Counted from the first letter of the stretch, positions 1 to 10,384 are shown. The stretch: 64,000 nt of DNA from Promethearchaeota archaeon (GCA_011365055.1 RDOG01000003.1:248001-312000); one strand, 5' to 3'. Notes: a model not told the origin generated them from the letters alone. Numbers and translations are program-made.

Positions 1-916
1 GCAAGGTCCAGTTGGATTTAAGCTTTATCCTGAATTAAAAGATCAACCATTTGATTTTAATGATGAAAAAAAATTAAACGAATTTTTGGAAGAATTTAAG
101 GATATTAATTCCATCTTAGCCATCCATCCTGAAGAAGCAGGATTAAAGAATGTTGAAAATAAATTAATTAAATCAGGGTTAATTGATGAAGAAGCATATT
201 TTGAGGCTCATAATTCTAATTCAGAAACAATTATCATAAAAAAATTTCTGAAATTTATTCAAAATAAATCAATTAAAGTTCATATTTGTCATCTTACATC
301 CTTAGATTCTCTAAAAATTATTCAAAATGAAAAAAAATATATCAATTTAAGTTGTGAAGTAACCCCTCATCACTTATTTTTACATAAAAAGGAAGTGTTT
401 AAGCAAGGTACAATAGCAAAGATGTTACCTCCTTTACGAGGGAAGGATAAATTAACTTTTGAATTCATTATTAAATCAAAAATCGTTGATATGATTGCTA
501 CAGACCATGCTCCACACACATTTGACGAAAAGTCGAGGAGTTTCTTAACTGCACCTAGTGGTATTGTCGGATTAGAAACCTCATTAAAGATATTATTAAC
601 TGAAACAAAAAAAATTAACGGCAATTTAATAGAATTAAGTAAATTAACTTCAGAAAATCCTGCAACTCGTTTTCAAATAAAACATAAAGGTAAAATCAAA
701 GAGGGATATGATGCTGATTTTGTAATCATTGATCTTAAAAAACAAGGTAAAATTAAAGGAGATTCATTTTTTTCAAAAGCAAAATTCACACCTTTTGAAA
801 ATTATGATTACATTGGAGCTCCAATTATTACTATTATTGGTGGACAGATATTGATGAAAGATAATGAGCTTCAAACAAGTGAAAAATTAGGTGAAATTGT
901 AAAAATTAATGAGTGA
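1..916 (+). CDS. pyrC: Dihydroorotase, 5'-truncated by the window edge
   Basis: This is the C-terminal part of a cyclic amidohydrolase of the dihydroorotase family, which interconverts carbamoyl-aspartate and dihydroorotate in pyrimidine synthesis. The reading frame is open to the left edge of the window (codons in phase from base 2), so the true start lies outside. The first visible residues, QGPVGFKLYPE, match the strand around the carbamylated-lysine region of the family. EVTPHH and the hallmark ATDHAPH followed by PSGIVGLE supply metal-binding and substrate-binding residues. The Mut7-C gene follows 5 bp later, suggesting co-transcription. The family call is firm; a hydantoinase-like role is less likely given the DHAPH and GIVGLE motifs. 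Confidence 0.92.
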   Translation, partial: QGPVGFKLYPELKDQPFDFNDEKKLNEFLEEFKDINSILAIHPEEAGLKNVENKLIKSGLIDEEAYFEAHNSNSETIIIKKFLKFIQNKSIKVHICHLTSLDSLKIIQNEKKYINLSCEVTPHHLFLHKKEVFKQGTIAKMLPPLRGKDKLTFEFIIKSKIVDMIATDHAPHTFDEKSRSFLTAPSGIVGLETSLKILLTETKKINGNLIELSKLTSENPATRFQIKHKGKIKEGYDADFVIIDLKKQGKIKGDSFFSKAKFTPFENYDYIGAPIITIIGGQILMKDNELQTSEKLGEIVKINE

Positions 917-921
917 TGTGA

Positions 922-1398
922 ATGAAATTCATTGTGGATTCAATGTTTGGAAAATTAGCTAGATTTTTGAGGCTTTTTGGATACGATGCATTATATTCAA
1001 ATGAATTTGAAGATGATGAAATCTTAAAAATTGCGAAAGAACAAAATAGAATTCTTTTAACTAAAGATAAGATTTTAACACAACGAGCAGAAAAGAATGG
1101 GATAGATACTTTATATATTAACAAGAAAAACATCGCAGAACGGATAGCTTTAATAAAGCAAAAATATGATATCAAACTGACCATAATACCTAATTCACGC
1201 TGTCCATTATGTAATTCAGAAATTGAAAAAATTGAAGATAAAGAACTAATTAAAAACGAAGTTTTTCCATCGACTTTTAAAAATTTTAATGATTTTTGGA
1301 AATGTACCAATTGTAGTAAAATCTATTATATTGGAGAGCATTGGAAAAAATTTGAGGATCTTTTGAAGGAAGTTTATCAAAATATGAAGGATATCTGA
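922..1398 (+). CDS. Mut7-C family protein (PIN-like RNase fold plus zinc ribbon)
   Basis: A 158-residue protein with the Mut7-C arrangement. The N-terminal half is PIN-like, beginning MKFIVDSMFGKLARFLRLFGYD and containing LLTKDK, which carries conserved acidic and basic residues. A zinc ribbon follows, with CPLC near residue 94 and CTNC near residue 131. The family is related to the C-terminal domain of animal Mut-7 and is predicted to bind or cleave RNA; no substrate can be read from the sequence. It begins 5 bp after the dihydroorotase stop, with GTGATG just upstream of the ATG, so it is probably translated from the same transcript. A pyrimidine-related role is not implied. Confidence 0.85.
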   Translation: MKFIVDSMFGKLARFLRLFGYDALYSNEFEDDEILKIAKEQNRILLTKDKILTQRAEKNGIDTLYINKKNIAERIALIKQKYDIKLTIIPNSRCPLCNSEIEKIEDKELIKNEVFPSTFKNFNDFWKCTNCSKIYYIGEHWKKFEDLLKEVYQNMKDI

Positions 1399-1518
1399 TA
1401 AATTTATTAATTTTTTTAACTTTACTTTTGTATAGTTACGTTATTTTATGAAATTGACTATAAAATTTATATTTTTTTATTTTATTTATAATTTTAAATT
1501 AATAGGATTGTTTAAACA

Positions 1519-1926
1519 ATGGAAGATGTTGAGCTAAAAAAAATCCGTGAAAAAAAAATTAGAGATTTAAAAATGAAAATATTTGCTGAGCCTGGGGAAA
1601 AATCAAAAAATGGAATCATCGAACTTAATTCAAATAATTTTAATCAAGTAATTAATGAAAATGAATGGGTTATTGTTGATTGTTGGGCTGAATGGTGCAT
1701 GCCATGTAAGATGATGGGTCCTGTGTTTGATAAATTATCAAAAGAATATGAAAATAAAGTTAAATTTGCAAAATTGAATACCGATCAAAATCATCAGATT
1801 GCAATACAATATGATATTGCAGCTATTCCATCATTTCTGTTATTTTATAAGGGAAGATTAGCTCAAAAGGTAGTTGGAGCTGTGGGTGAACCCGGTTTGA
1901 GGAACTTACTTCAAATCGTAAAATGA
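1519..1926 (+). CDS. trx: Thioredoxin with charged N-terminal extension
   Basis: A 135-residue thioredoxin-fold protein. The active site WCMPCK (cysteines at about 60 and 63) sits in the usual position of the fold, and the cis-proline region AIPSF and the glycine-rich end VGAVGE follow as expected. The first 30 residues form a lysine- and glutamate-rich segment ahead of the core, as in several archaeal thioredoxins. It should act as a cytoplasmic disulfide reductant. A thioredoxin-coupled arsenate reductase is encoded at 39.4-39.9 kb and could be one client, but that is inference. The gene stands alone, with about 120 bp of AT-rich DNA upstream. Confidence 0.93.
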   Translation: MEDVELKKIREKKIRDLKMKIFAEPGEKSKNGIIELNSNNFNQVINENEWVIVDCWAEWCMPCKMMGPVFDKLSKEYENKVKFAKLNTDQNHQIAIQYDIAAIPSFLLFYKGRLAQKVVGAVGEPGLRNLLQIVK

Positions 1927-2108
1927 TTCGAAGATCTTTGATCTAAAAACTTTAAAAATAATGATTTTTCTTACATTTTCAATCTTACATAAAAGTAATT
2001 CTCAATAAAATTAACCTATTCCATATAAAAAAATCATATATTTCATAACAAAAAAAAAATAAGTTGATTAGACGATATATATTCAAATTATTGTCGGGGG
2101 TTGTTATT

Positions 2109-2369
2109 ATGGTAGACGTAGTATATTCACGTGATAGATATGTTTTTGAGTATAGTGATGGATTTACATGTATTAAGGAATCCAGTTCATTTTACACCAA
2201 ATTGAATAATTTTTTGAATAAATCAGTTAAAATATATCTACCAAACGATAAGATATTAAGCACTAAATTGAAAAAAATTGATATAATTAATAGCTGCTTA
2301 GTGACTGGCGGCAAAATAGAAAACCAATTAGCTTTTAGTGATTGGTTAAAAATCGAAGGCAATTTCTAA
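2109..2369 (+). CDS. Small hypothetical protein
   Basis: An 86-residue protein I do not recognise. The open frame extends upstream to a TTG at 2064, but a strong purine run (CGGGGG, ending at 2100) lies 8 bases before the ATG at 2109, so I take that ATG as the start. The sequence is mixed alpha/beta in character with YSRDRYVFEYSDG near the N-terminus, no signal peptide, no membrane segment and two cysteines. It sits alone between the thioredoxin gene and the polyglucan island. It could be a small beta-rich adaptor, but nothing in the sequence assigns a function. Confidence 0.55.
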   Translation: MVDVVYSRDRYVFEYSDGFTCIKESSSFYTKLNNFLNKSVKIYLPNDKILSTKLKKIDIINSCLVTGGKIENQLAFSDWLKIEGNF

Positions 2370-2514
2370 AATACTAAAATTCTCACCATCCTTATAACAT
2401 CAAAAAATTATTAAAAAATCACATTTTAATACGTTTTTTATTAGGAATTATTTTTGAGTGATAGTTTATAAAATCTCAAATTATTAGAATTCTCAAAGCT
2501 ATAATGTGATATTT

Positions 2515-4611
2515 ATGAATTCTCAAGAGAAAGTTAATTTTTCATTAGTATTTCATTTTCATCAACCTGTTGATAATTTCAATCATGTAATAGAGCACGC
2601 TTATCAAAAGTCCTATCTCCCTTTGATAGAAAGAATTGAAAAATACCCTAAACTAAAGATAGGCTTACATTATACTGGCTCCCTTCTAGATTGGATTATT
2701 GAATTTCACCCTGAATACTTAGATATTTTAAGATCTTTAAGAAAAAATAATCAAATAGAAATCATTGGAGGGGGCTATTATGAACCAATTATTGCTGTTA
2801 TCCCAGATGAAGATAAAATAAATCAAATCGAACTTATGAGAAATTTGATTAAAGATGAATTTGATCTTGAAATTGAAGGATTTTGGTTAGCAGAAAGAGT
2901 TTGGGAACCACATTTACCGAAAATTCTAAATCAGTGTAATTTGAAATATATTTTAATTGATGACTTTCATTTACGAGCAAATGGTTTGTCTGAAGAAGAT
3001 ACTTTTTTTCCTTATTTAACAGAAGAACAAGGAAATAAAGTAGTTGTAGTGCCCATTAACGAACCTTTGAGATATATGACTCCTTGGAAAATGGTGGAAG
3101 AGTCAATCAATTATTTAAATCAATTTAAGAATTCTGAAGGAAATCGTTTAATTACCTTGATCGATGATGCAGAAAAAATGGGTGTGTGGCCTGCTGGAGA
3201 TAGAACGACTTATGATATTTGTTTTGGTTCAGGATATGATGGAACAGCTTGGATTGACAAATTTTTCAACGCTTTAACCACAAATAAATGGATAAATAGC
3301 ATTACAATAAGTGATTATTTGAACAAATTTCTCCCAAAAGGTTTAATATACATGCCAACTGCTTCATATGACAAAATGTCTTATTGGGTTCTTCCAACAC
3401 CTGCTAGAAAGTCATTAGAAAGCTTAGTCAAACAAGCTAGAAATAATGAATTACATCGATCTCAAGAACTTCTTCAATTTCTAAAAGGAGGAATTTGGAG
3501 ACATTTCTTTGTTAAATACCCCGAGTCGAACAATATGCATAAAAAAATGTTATACGTACGAAATAAAGTTGAAAAATCAAAAGAATTAATTAAAAATGAG
3601 GATATAAAAAAAGAAATTCTTCGGGAAATTTATAAAAGTCAATGTAATGATGGTTATTGGCATGGTCAATTTGGTGGGGTATATTTCTCGTTTATGAGAG
3701 AATCGATTTATAAACATTTAATTAAAGCAGAGAAGATTCTTCAAGATAATCTCAAGAAATTCAATATATCTATATGTAAAATATTTGAAGAGGATATCAC
3801 CTTTGATGGTAGACCCGAATTAATCTTTGAGAACGAAAACGCAAATTTATACTTGCAACCACACTATGGTGGAAGCATATACGAGTTGGATAATAAATTA
3901 AAAACACACAACTTTTTAAATGTCTTTACACGTAAAAAAGAAGCATATCATGATCCTAATTCTGGATTCACAGTAGACCGCTGGAAAAAACATGCATTTT
4001 TGGATCATTTTTTACAAAATGAGATTGAAGATGTTGAAGAATTTGCTAAAGATACATTTAAAGAAGCTGGATCTTTCATTGGAAGTACGTATAATTATGA
4101 AATTCTCTCTGAAAAAGAAAATAAACTAAAGGTTAAGCTATTTACTAGAGGAAAAATAAAAAAATTTATTGAAGATGGTCTTAATGATATATTTATTGAA
4201 ATCCAATTGATTAAAGAAGTTTTATTATTAAAAAATAGCATTAAAATTACATATATGTTAAAAAATTTATCAAAAGAAAACTTGAAAACATTTCATTATA
4301 TTGAAATTCCATTTTATTTAGATGCTGATTTATCAAAATCAAGAATTATATCAAATGATTTTGAAACCGATCTCTTAACTACGACTTCATGGGAAGCTAA
4401 AAACGTGCTGATCCAAAATAAGGAAAAAGATTTAGAATTATCAATATCTCTTCAAAGAATTTTAAAGATAAATTCTTATGCTTTATTTACTTATGCAAGT
4501 ACTGATGGTGGATTTGACTCACTTTACCAAGGTTCGGTTATTGGGGTTCAAATACCAGTAGATTTAAATCCGAATGAACCCATAAGTTACGAAATTAATT
4601 TAAAGTTTTAA
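2515..4611 (+). CDS. GH57 4-alpha-glucanotransferase
   Basis: About 698 residues, matching the length and order of Thermococcus-type 4-alpha-glucanotransferase: an N-terminal GH57 barrel followed by DUF1925- and DUF1926-like domains. The barrel opens with FSLVFHFHQPVDN. The presumed nucleophile glutamate is in GFWLAERVWEPH (about residue 127) and the acid/base aspartate is in LIDDAEKMG (about residue 218). The C-terminal half is beta-rich and should form the sandwich that wraps the substrate. The enzyme would transfer malto-oligosaccharide segments between glucans in the cytoplasm. The ATG at 2515 is preferred over a GTG three codons earlier because TGTGAT lies 4 bases upstream of it. The next GH57 gene begins 11 bp later. 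Confidence 0.9.
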   Translation: MNSQEKVNFSLVFHFHQPVDNFNHVIEHAYQKSYLPLIERIEKYPKLKIGLHYTGSLLDWIIEFHPEYLDILRSLRKNNQIEIIGGGYYEPIIAVIPDEDKINQIELMRNLIKDEFDLEIEGFWLAERVWEPHLPKILNQCNLKYILIDDFHLRANGLSEEDTFFPYLTEEQGNKVVVVPINEPLRYMTPWKMVEESINYLNQFKNSEGNRLITLIDDAEKMGVWPAGDRTTYDICFGSGYDGTAWIDKFFNALTTNKWINSITISDYLNKFLPKGLIYMPTASYDKMSYWVLPTPARKSLESLVKQARNNELHRSQELLQFLKGGIWRHFFVKYPESNNMHKKMLYVRNKVEKSKELIKNEDIKKEILREIYKSQCNDGYWHGQFGGVYFSFMRESIYKHLIKAEKILQDNLKKFNISICKIFEEDITFDGRPELIFENENANLYLQPHYGGSIYELDNKLKTHNFLNVFTRKKEAYHDPNSGFTVDRWKKHAFLDHFLQNEIEDVEEFAKDTFKEAGSFIGSTYNYEILSEKENKLKVKLFTRGKIKKFIEDGLNDIFIEIQLIKEVLLLKNSIKITYMLKNLSKENLKTFHYIEIPFYLDADLSKSRIISNDFETDLLTTTSWEAKNVLIQNKEKDLELSISLQRILKINSYALFTYASTDGGFDSLYQGSVIGVQIPVDLNPNEPISYEINLKF

Positions 4612-4622
4612 GGCAAACAAAA

Positions 4623-7136
4623 ATGGAAGAGAATAACAAATATATTTGTATTCATGGTCATTTCTATCAACCGCCACGTGAAAATCCTTGGTTAAATGAG
4701 ATAGAACCTGAAATAAGTGCTGAACCTTATAAAAATTGGAATGTTAGGATAACAAGAGAATGCTATGGCCCAAATGCATATGCAAGGATCTTAAATCAGA
4801 AAGGTCAGATTATAAAATTGGTAAATAATTATGAAAAAATTAGTTTTAATTTTGGTCCAACTTTAATTTCGTGGATGGAGAAACGATATCCCAAACTATA
4901 CAAAAAAATTTTGAATGCTGATAAGATAAGTCAACATGATAATAATGGACATGGGAATGCTATTGCTCAAATTTACAATCATATAATTATGCCATTAGCA
5001 ACTAGAGATGATAAAGAAATTGAAATTATATGGGGTATTGAAGATTTTAAACGTCGTTTTAATAGATCTCCAGAAGGGATGTGGCTCTCTGAAACCGCTG
5101 TAGATATTGAAACTATAGAATTACTAATTGAACACGATATAAAGTTTATTATTCTATCTCCTACTCAAGCTAAAAGAGTTAAGAAGATTGGATCGGAAAA
5201 TTGGGAAGAAGTTAATGAATTTTCAATAAACACAAGCCAAGTTTATGAATTAAAAATTCCAAATGGAAAAAAAATTGCATTATTTTTTTATGAAAGAGAA
5301 ATTTCATCAAAAATTGCGTTTGATAGCATTTTAAATGATGGAAACATATTTATAAACGAAATATTTAATAAATTTGATGATAAAAATAATGAAGCACAAT
5401 TGATTAATGTTGCTAGTGATGGCGAAACTTATGGACATCATAAAAAATTTGCCGAAATGGCTCTAGCATATGCTCTAGATCAAATCGAATCAAAAAATCT
5501 GGCAAAAATAATAAATTACGGATATTTTTTAGAATTATTTCCTCCTAAACATGAAGTTGAGATTAAGGAAAATACCGCTTGGAGTTGTTCACATGGAGTT
5601 GAACGATGGAGATCTAACTGCGGTTGTAGATTTAATGGTGAATTAAATCAAAAATGGAGAACGCCTCTAAGAGAAGCAATGAACTGGTTAAGATCAAAGG
5701 TTAATGGTTTTCTTGAAAATGAATTACCAAAATATTTTAAAGATATTAAAAAAGCTAAAGAAGAATATATCGATGTAATATTAAATGGATATAAAGAAAG
5801 TAGAATTAAATTCATAAAAAAATTCCAAATAAGGGAATTAACAGAATCCGAACAAATTACCGTATCTAGAATCCTTGAAATGTATAAAAATTCACTTCTT
5901 ATGTTCACGAGCTGTGGTTGGTATTTTGATGATATTTCAGGACTAGAAACTATCCAAATAATGAAATATGCTGCTCGAATTTTACAATTATTCGAACGTT
6001 TCCACATTAATTTTAGTGAAGATTACTTGAAAATAATTGAAAGAGCCGAAAGCAACTTTAAATTAAAAGGAAATGGAAGGATTATTTTTAATCAAGTTTT
6101 AAAAAATATAATAGGTTTTCGAAAAGTTGTTGCAAATTATGCAATTTGTAAATTATTATTCTCAGTTCCCGACGAATATGACTTTTATATTTATCATATA
6201 GAAAATCAAGAGATGGATGTTTATGAATTAGGAAGCGTAAAATTACTAGTAGGATACACAAAAATATTTATTGATTATACGGGGAGAAATCAGACATTAA
6301 TGTATATATGTTTAAATTATAGAAAAGAATTTTTAGCAAGCGCTAAAAAATTGGAGGATAAAAAAGATTATTTATCTTTTAAAGAAACTATATTTCAAAA
6401 ATTTAAAAAAATGGGACTATCCGAAATTATACGCTTTATAGATAAGCGTTTTGAAGGTGAATTATTCGGATTAGAAGATTTATTTTCAACTGAACAAGAG
6501 AAAATATTAGAAATTTTAATTGATTCTCAATTTGTTCCGTTAGAAGATGCTTTTAATGAATTTTATGAAGATAATTTAAAATTTATGACATATTTGGCAA
6601 GTATTGGTGCAAAAATTCCTAAAAAATTCTTAATAGTCCTGAGTTACATTTTAAATCAAAAAATGAAAGAAAAACTCTCTGAACATTATTTTCGATCTCA
6701 TGATTTTAGACCAATAATGAACGTTTTAGATGAAGCAAAATTTTGGCGTTTAAGATTAGATACAGTAATGATTTCCGATGAATTATCAGAGGATATTGGT
6801 CAATTAATAGAAGATATTAAAAAATGTAATTTAGACAATCCGAAATGTTGGAATTATCTTATAAGAACCAATAATTTACTTCAACTTGCAATACAGTATA
6901 AGTTATCCATTAATTCTTGGAAGTTTCAAAATAATTTTATAGAAATTATCGAAAATAATATTGAATTATTGAAAAAAATTCTTGAAATTGAAAAATCTGG
7001 ATTAGATCCTCAATATATTCAAATAAAAAACATGTTATATGAAATAGGAATTAAATTGAATATTGATATCGATAATATTGTTGAATATTTTTATTCTAAA
7101 AGAGAAATTAAATTAATGCATAAATTTGCATCATAA
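4623..7136 (+). CDS. GH57 family glycoside hydrolase, DUF3536 type
   Basis: An 837-residue protein beginning YICIHGHFYQPPRENPW, the classic opening of the DUF3536 branch of GH57. It keeps both catalytic positions: EGMWLSET (glutamate near residue 158) and ASDGETYGHH (aspartate near 268). A cysteine-rich stretch SCSHGVERWRSNCGC near residue 322 is typical of the branch. The C-terminal 400 residues are helical and poorly defined. The family has no firmly established reaction that I can cite; an alpha-glucan-active hydrolase or transferase is the reasonable guess from its place between a glucanotransferase and a branching enzyme. It is 11 bp from the former and 22 bp from the proposed TTG start of the latter, so the three form one operon. 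Confidence 0.85.
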   Translation: MEENNKYICIHGHFYQPPRENPWLNEIEPEISAEPYKNWNVRITRECYGPNAYARILNQKGQIIKLVNNYEKISFNFGPTLISWMEKRYPKLYKKILNADKISQHDNNGHGNAIAQIYNHIIMPLATRDDKEIEIIWGIEDFKRRFNRSPEGMWLSETAVDIETIELLIEHDIKFIILSPTQAKRVKKIGSENWEEVNEFSINTSQVYELKIPNGKKIALFFYEREISSKIAFDSILNDGNIFINEIFNKFDDKNNEAQLINVASDGETYGHHKKFAEMALAYALDQIESKNLAKIINYGYFLELFPPKHEVEIKENTAWSCSHGVERWRSNCGCRFNGELNQKWRTPLREAMNWLRSKVNGFLENELPKYFKDIKKAKEEYIDVILNGYKESRIKFIKKFQIRELTESEQITVSRILEMYKNSLLMFTSCGWYFDDISGLETIQIMKYAARILQLFERFHINFSEDYLKIIERAESNFKLKGNGRIIFNQVLKNIIGFRKVVANYAICKLLFSVPDEYDFYIYHIENQEMDVYELGSVKLLVGYTKIFIDYTGRNQTLMYICLNYRKEFLASAKKLEDKKDYLSFKETIFQKFKKMGLSEIIRFIDKRFEGELFGLEDLFSTEQEKILEILIDSQFVPLEDAFNEFYEDNLKFMTYLASIGAKIPKKFLIVLSYILNQKMKEKLSEHYFRSHDFRPIMNVLDEAKFWRLRLDTVMISDELSEDIGQLIEDIKKCNLDNPKCWNYLIRTNNLLQLAIQYKLSINSWKFQNNFIEIIENNIELLKKILEIEKSGLDPQYIQIKNMLYEIGIKLNIDIDNIVEYFYSKREIKLMHKFAS

Positions 7137-7158
7137 TATTCGTCAGGATGGTGATAAT

Positions 7159-8865
7159 TTGTCTAAAATATTAGGATATTTTTCCTTAGTACTTCATAGT
7201 CATTTACCGTATGTTATTTCTCACGGTACATGGCCACATGGCATGGATTGGCTAAATGAAGCATCAGCGGAGTGTTACATTCCCATACTAGATACATTAT
7301 TTCAGTTAGTAAATGAGGGTTTTAAACCCCATTTGACGATTGGCTTGACTCCAATTTTATGTGAACAGCTTAAAAGCAAAGTGTTTGTTGATGATTTTCT
7401 TGTATATTTAGAAAATAAAATAAGGTTAGCTTCTGATGATAAAGAATTATTTGTTGAATGGAAATCCGAGAACTTGATTAGACTTAGTGATATGTGGAGG
7501 AACTTTTATACTAATATCATAAAAAATTTCAAGGAAAATTATAATAAAGACATAATAGGAGCTTTTAAATCATTACAAGATAAAGAAATCATAGAAATAA
7601 TTACTTGTGGCGCGACCCATGGATATTTTCCCATTATAAGTCAAGATTATAGCATAAGCAACCAAATTTCAGTTGGAGTTGCAAATTATGAAAAAATGTT
7701 TGGCAAAAAACCGCAAGGTATTTGGCTTCCTGAATGTGCTTACAGACCAGGTTATAAATGGAAAAATCCAATAATAAAAAATGAAGAAGGATATGAAAGA
7801 AAAGGCGTTGAATATTTTCTTTATGAAAACGGTATTAATTATTTCATAGTAGATACCCATCTTTTAATGGGTGGTGAGGCAATGGGCGTGTATGCAGAAC
7901 GCTTTGAAGCTTTAAAATTGCTTTGGGAAAATTTCAAAAAACAGTATAAGCCTAGCCCCAAAAATATTGAAAAATCACCATATAGGCCATATCTATTATC
8001 ATCTAAAGACGTTGGAATTTTTGTTAGGGATCCAAGAACTTCTATTCAGCTTTGGAGTGCAGAACATGGATATCCTGGAGATGGTTGGTATCTCGAATTT
8101 CATAAAAAGCATTTTCCATCAGGTCATAGATATTGGAGAATAACCAGTAGTAAATCTTCTCTTGGAGATAAATTGGAATACATGCCAGAAAATGTGGCGA
8201 GTCGATTGGATGAAAATGCTTCACATTATAAAAATCTAATTAAGGATTTATTATTTGACTTTAACAAGAAAAATAACAACGAATTGGGTATAATAGTTGC
8301 ACCCTATGATACTGAATTATTTGGCCACTGGTTTTTTGAAGGTCCAAGATTCTTGTATAAAGTGTTGAAATGGGTAGAATCTGATCCTGAGATTGAATTA
8401 ACTACTTGTGGAAAATATTTTAACGAATATCCTCCTGTAAATGTAGTTCAAATACCAGAAGGTTCTTGGGGTGAAGGTCAAGGACATTGGATCTGGTTGA
8501 ATGAATGGACCACTTGGACTTGGGAAAAAGTTTATGAATGTGAAACGAAGTTGAAAAAGGTCTTTGAATCTAATAAAAACTCAAAGGATTCAACCGTAAT
8601 TAGATTACTTGTCCAGATCGAAAGAGAAAATTTATTATTACAATCAAGTGATTGGCAATTCCTGATTTCGACCTGGTCTGCAAGAGATTATGCTGAAAAT
8701 AGAGTAGCAGAGCATTATAACCGAATTCAAAAATTATTAGAAATTTTAAACAAATATAAAAATACAAGAGAATTCTCTGAAGAAAGTGGTAACTATTTAG
8801 CAAAATTAGAGCAAGATGATAACATTTTTGGACAAGAAATTAAAAAGATATTTCATTTAGAATAA
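7159..8865 (+). CDS. GH57 1,4-alpha-glucan branching enzyme
   Basis: About 569 residues, resembling archaeal GH57 branching enzymes (TK1436 type, with a DUF1957 C-terminal domain). It opens YFSLVLHSHLPYV. The nucleophile is in WLPECAYRPG (about residue 192) and the acid/base aspartate in PYDTELFGHW (about 384), followed by a tryptophan-rich segment near EGSWGEGQGHWIW that shapes the substrate groove. It would create alpha-1,6 branches in glycogen. I place the start at TTG 7159 because GGTGAT ends 3 bases upstream; a longer form from TTG 7126 would overlap the previous gene. Its 3' end overlaps the convergent maltokinase gene by 26 bp. Confidence 0.9.
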   Translation: MSKILGYFSLVLHSHLPYVISHGTWPHGMDWLNEASAECYIPILDTLFQLVNEGFKPHLTIGLTPILCEQLKSKVFVDDFLVYLENKIRLASDDKELFVEWKSENLIRLSDMWRNFYTNIIKNFKENYNKDIIGAFKSLQDKEIIEIITCGATHGYFPIISQDYSISNQISVGVANYEKMFGKKPQGIWLPECAYRPGYKWKNPIIKNEEGYERKGVEYFLYENGINYFIVDTHLLMGGEAMGVYAERFEALKLLWENFKKQYKPSPKNIEKSPYRPYLLSSKDVGIFVRDPRTSIQLWSAEHGYPGDGWYLEFHKKHFPSGHRYWRITSSKSSLGDKLEYMPENVASRLDENASHYKNLIKDLLFDFNKKNNNELGIIVAPYDTELFGHWFFEGPRFLYKVLKWVESDPEIELTTCGKYFNEYPPVNVVQIPEGSWGEGQGHWIWLNEWTTWTWEKVYECETKLKKVFESNKNSKDSTVIRLLVQIERENLLLQSSDWQFLISTWSARDYAENRVAEHYNRIQKLLEILNKYKNTREFSEESGNYLAKLEQDDNIFGQEIKKIFHLE

Positions 8866-10384
8866 ATAAAATCGATAATGGGATCTCTAAATTCTCTGTC
8901 CTAAATTTTATTTCATAATATATTTCTCTAATAATCCTTTCATAAGTATAAATTAAAATTCCCGTTTTAAAATTATCAAAATTCTTATTTTTTAATTCAT
9001 CTTTAAAAATAATATCCAATTTTTCATAATAAGATTTAATAAAATCGTTTATTACAGTTTGAATCCAAATTTTGGACTTTTCCAAGAAATTTATCAATAT
9101 TTCATCTTTAATTTTAGTTGATTCTAAGTACAAATCCAAAATTTTAACATTTTCAAAATTCTTCTTAATTAAATTTTGTTTGATATAGAAAAATGCAGTG
9201 ATAACTGATGCTAAATCCCTAAATATTAGATCTTTTTTATCCTTTTCGCTTTCTGGTCTGTTTGGATCACCTTCAAAATCTGTTATTATTAATTTATTTG
9301 ATTCTTTTTCTATAAGGATCTGACCAAGATGTAAATCTTGATGTACTCGAATTTTATACCAATCTATAAAAAGAGGCAAATTATTAAATAAATTCTCTAT
9401 TTGAGATATTTTTTCTATTAATAGATTATTATATTTCATTGCTTTGATTGAATTGGTTGATATTAAGTAATTAAAAATTTTTTTAATAGCATTATTAAAA
9501 AATAAACTATCATTTTTAGAAAAATTTTCAAGTTTTTTGTTTTTATTATCTAAATCAAAAGAATTATAATGAAATCGTATGATTAAATCTACCAAACTCT
9601 CGTTTAATTTTATAAGGTCCTTTTTAGTTTTTTGAAAGACCCCATTTTGAAGATAATCATTTAAATTATTCCAATATTTTAATCCCAGATCTGATTTGAA
9701 ATTAATAAAATCTGAAATTAAATACAATGGAATATTATAATTATCACGGTACTCGCATACTGCAATTGGATTGATAATATTTTCAAATCCATTTTTAAAT
9801 AAATCAATTAAAAAAATTGGTTCTGGATTATATGCCATTTTTCTATAACATTTTAAAATAAATTCTTCTTTATTAGATAATAATTTTAATAAAAAATTAG
9901 TAGTTTGACCCTTATTAAAATCTTTAATTCTAAACTCATTCAATAAGGATTTAATCGTAGGATCTTTAGAAGAAAATGATATTTCTTTTTTTTTATTAGT
10001 TACAATGATCAGATTTTCTTCCATATTTTTGATAATCAAACTCAAGTAATGAGAAGAATATTCAGCTTGTATTAAAAATAATTGTTCTAATTCATTTTTT
10101 ATAACGATATCAGGTTCAAATTCAATTAATTTTTTATCAAAGTAAAACAAAAAAGGTAAAAAGATCCGAGAAATTTGGATTTTTTTAGACTCTTCTATTT
10201 TGTTTATAATGAAAAAATAACCTATTATTTTATACTTATTATTATTCTCAAATATTAACCAATCATCTATTAAGATGTCAAAATTTTCTATATTTTGTAG
10301 TCCTGCCCATCTTTGTCTTTTAATCCAATTCTTAATTCTATTTATCACTAGTTCTGGTTGGTTCCAAATTTCAATCTTATTCAT
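8840..10384 (-). CDS. Maltokinase-like aminoglycoside-phosphotransferase-fold kinase
   Basis: A 514-residue protein with the signature of maltokinase (Mak/Pep2). It has KRQRWAGL near residue 25 (the family's N-terminal cap motif), a catalytic loop VHQDLHLGQIL near residue 345, and the metal-binding ITDFEGDPNRPE near 366, followed by KDLIFRDLASV. Maltokinase makes maltose 1-phosphate, which GlgE extends into glucan in actinobacteria. No GlgE or trehalose synthase is visible in this window, so the acceptor could be maltose, glucose or another sugar released by the neighbouring GH57 enzymes. It is transcribed against the branching enzyme, with a 26-bp overlap at the 3' ends. Fold is confident; substrate is inferred. 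Confidence 0.8.
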   Translation of the reverse strand: MNKIEIWNQPELVINRIKNWIKRQRWAGLQNIENFDILIDDWLIFENNNKYKIIGYFFIINKIEESKKIQISRIFLPFLFYFDKKLIEFEPDIVIKNELEQLFLIQAEYSSHYLSLIIKNMEENLIIVTNKKKEISFSSKDPTIKSLLNEFRIKDFNKGQTTNFLLKLLSNKEEFILKCYRKMAYNPEPIFLIDLFKNGFENIINPIAVCEYRDNYNIPLYLISDFINFKSDLGLKYWNNLNDYLQNGVFQKTKKDLIKLNESLVDLIIRFHYNSFDLDNKNKKLENFSKNDSLFFNNAIKKIFNYLISTNSIKAMKYNNLLIEKISQIENLFNNLPLFIDWYKIRVHQDLHLGQILIEKESNKLIITDFEGDPNRPESEKDKKDLIFRDLASVITAFFYIKQNLIKKNFENVKILDLYLESTKIKDEILINFLEKSKIWIQTVINDFIKSYYEKLDIIFKDELKNKNFDNFKTGILIYTYERIIREIYYEIKFRTENLEIPLSILFILNEISF

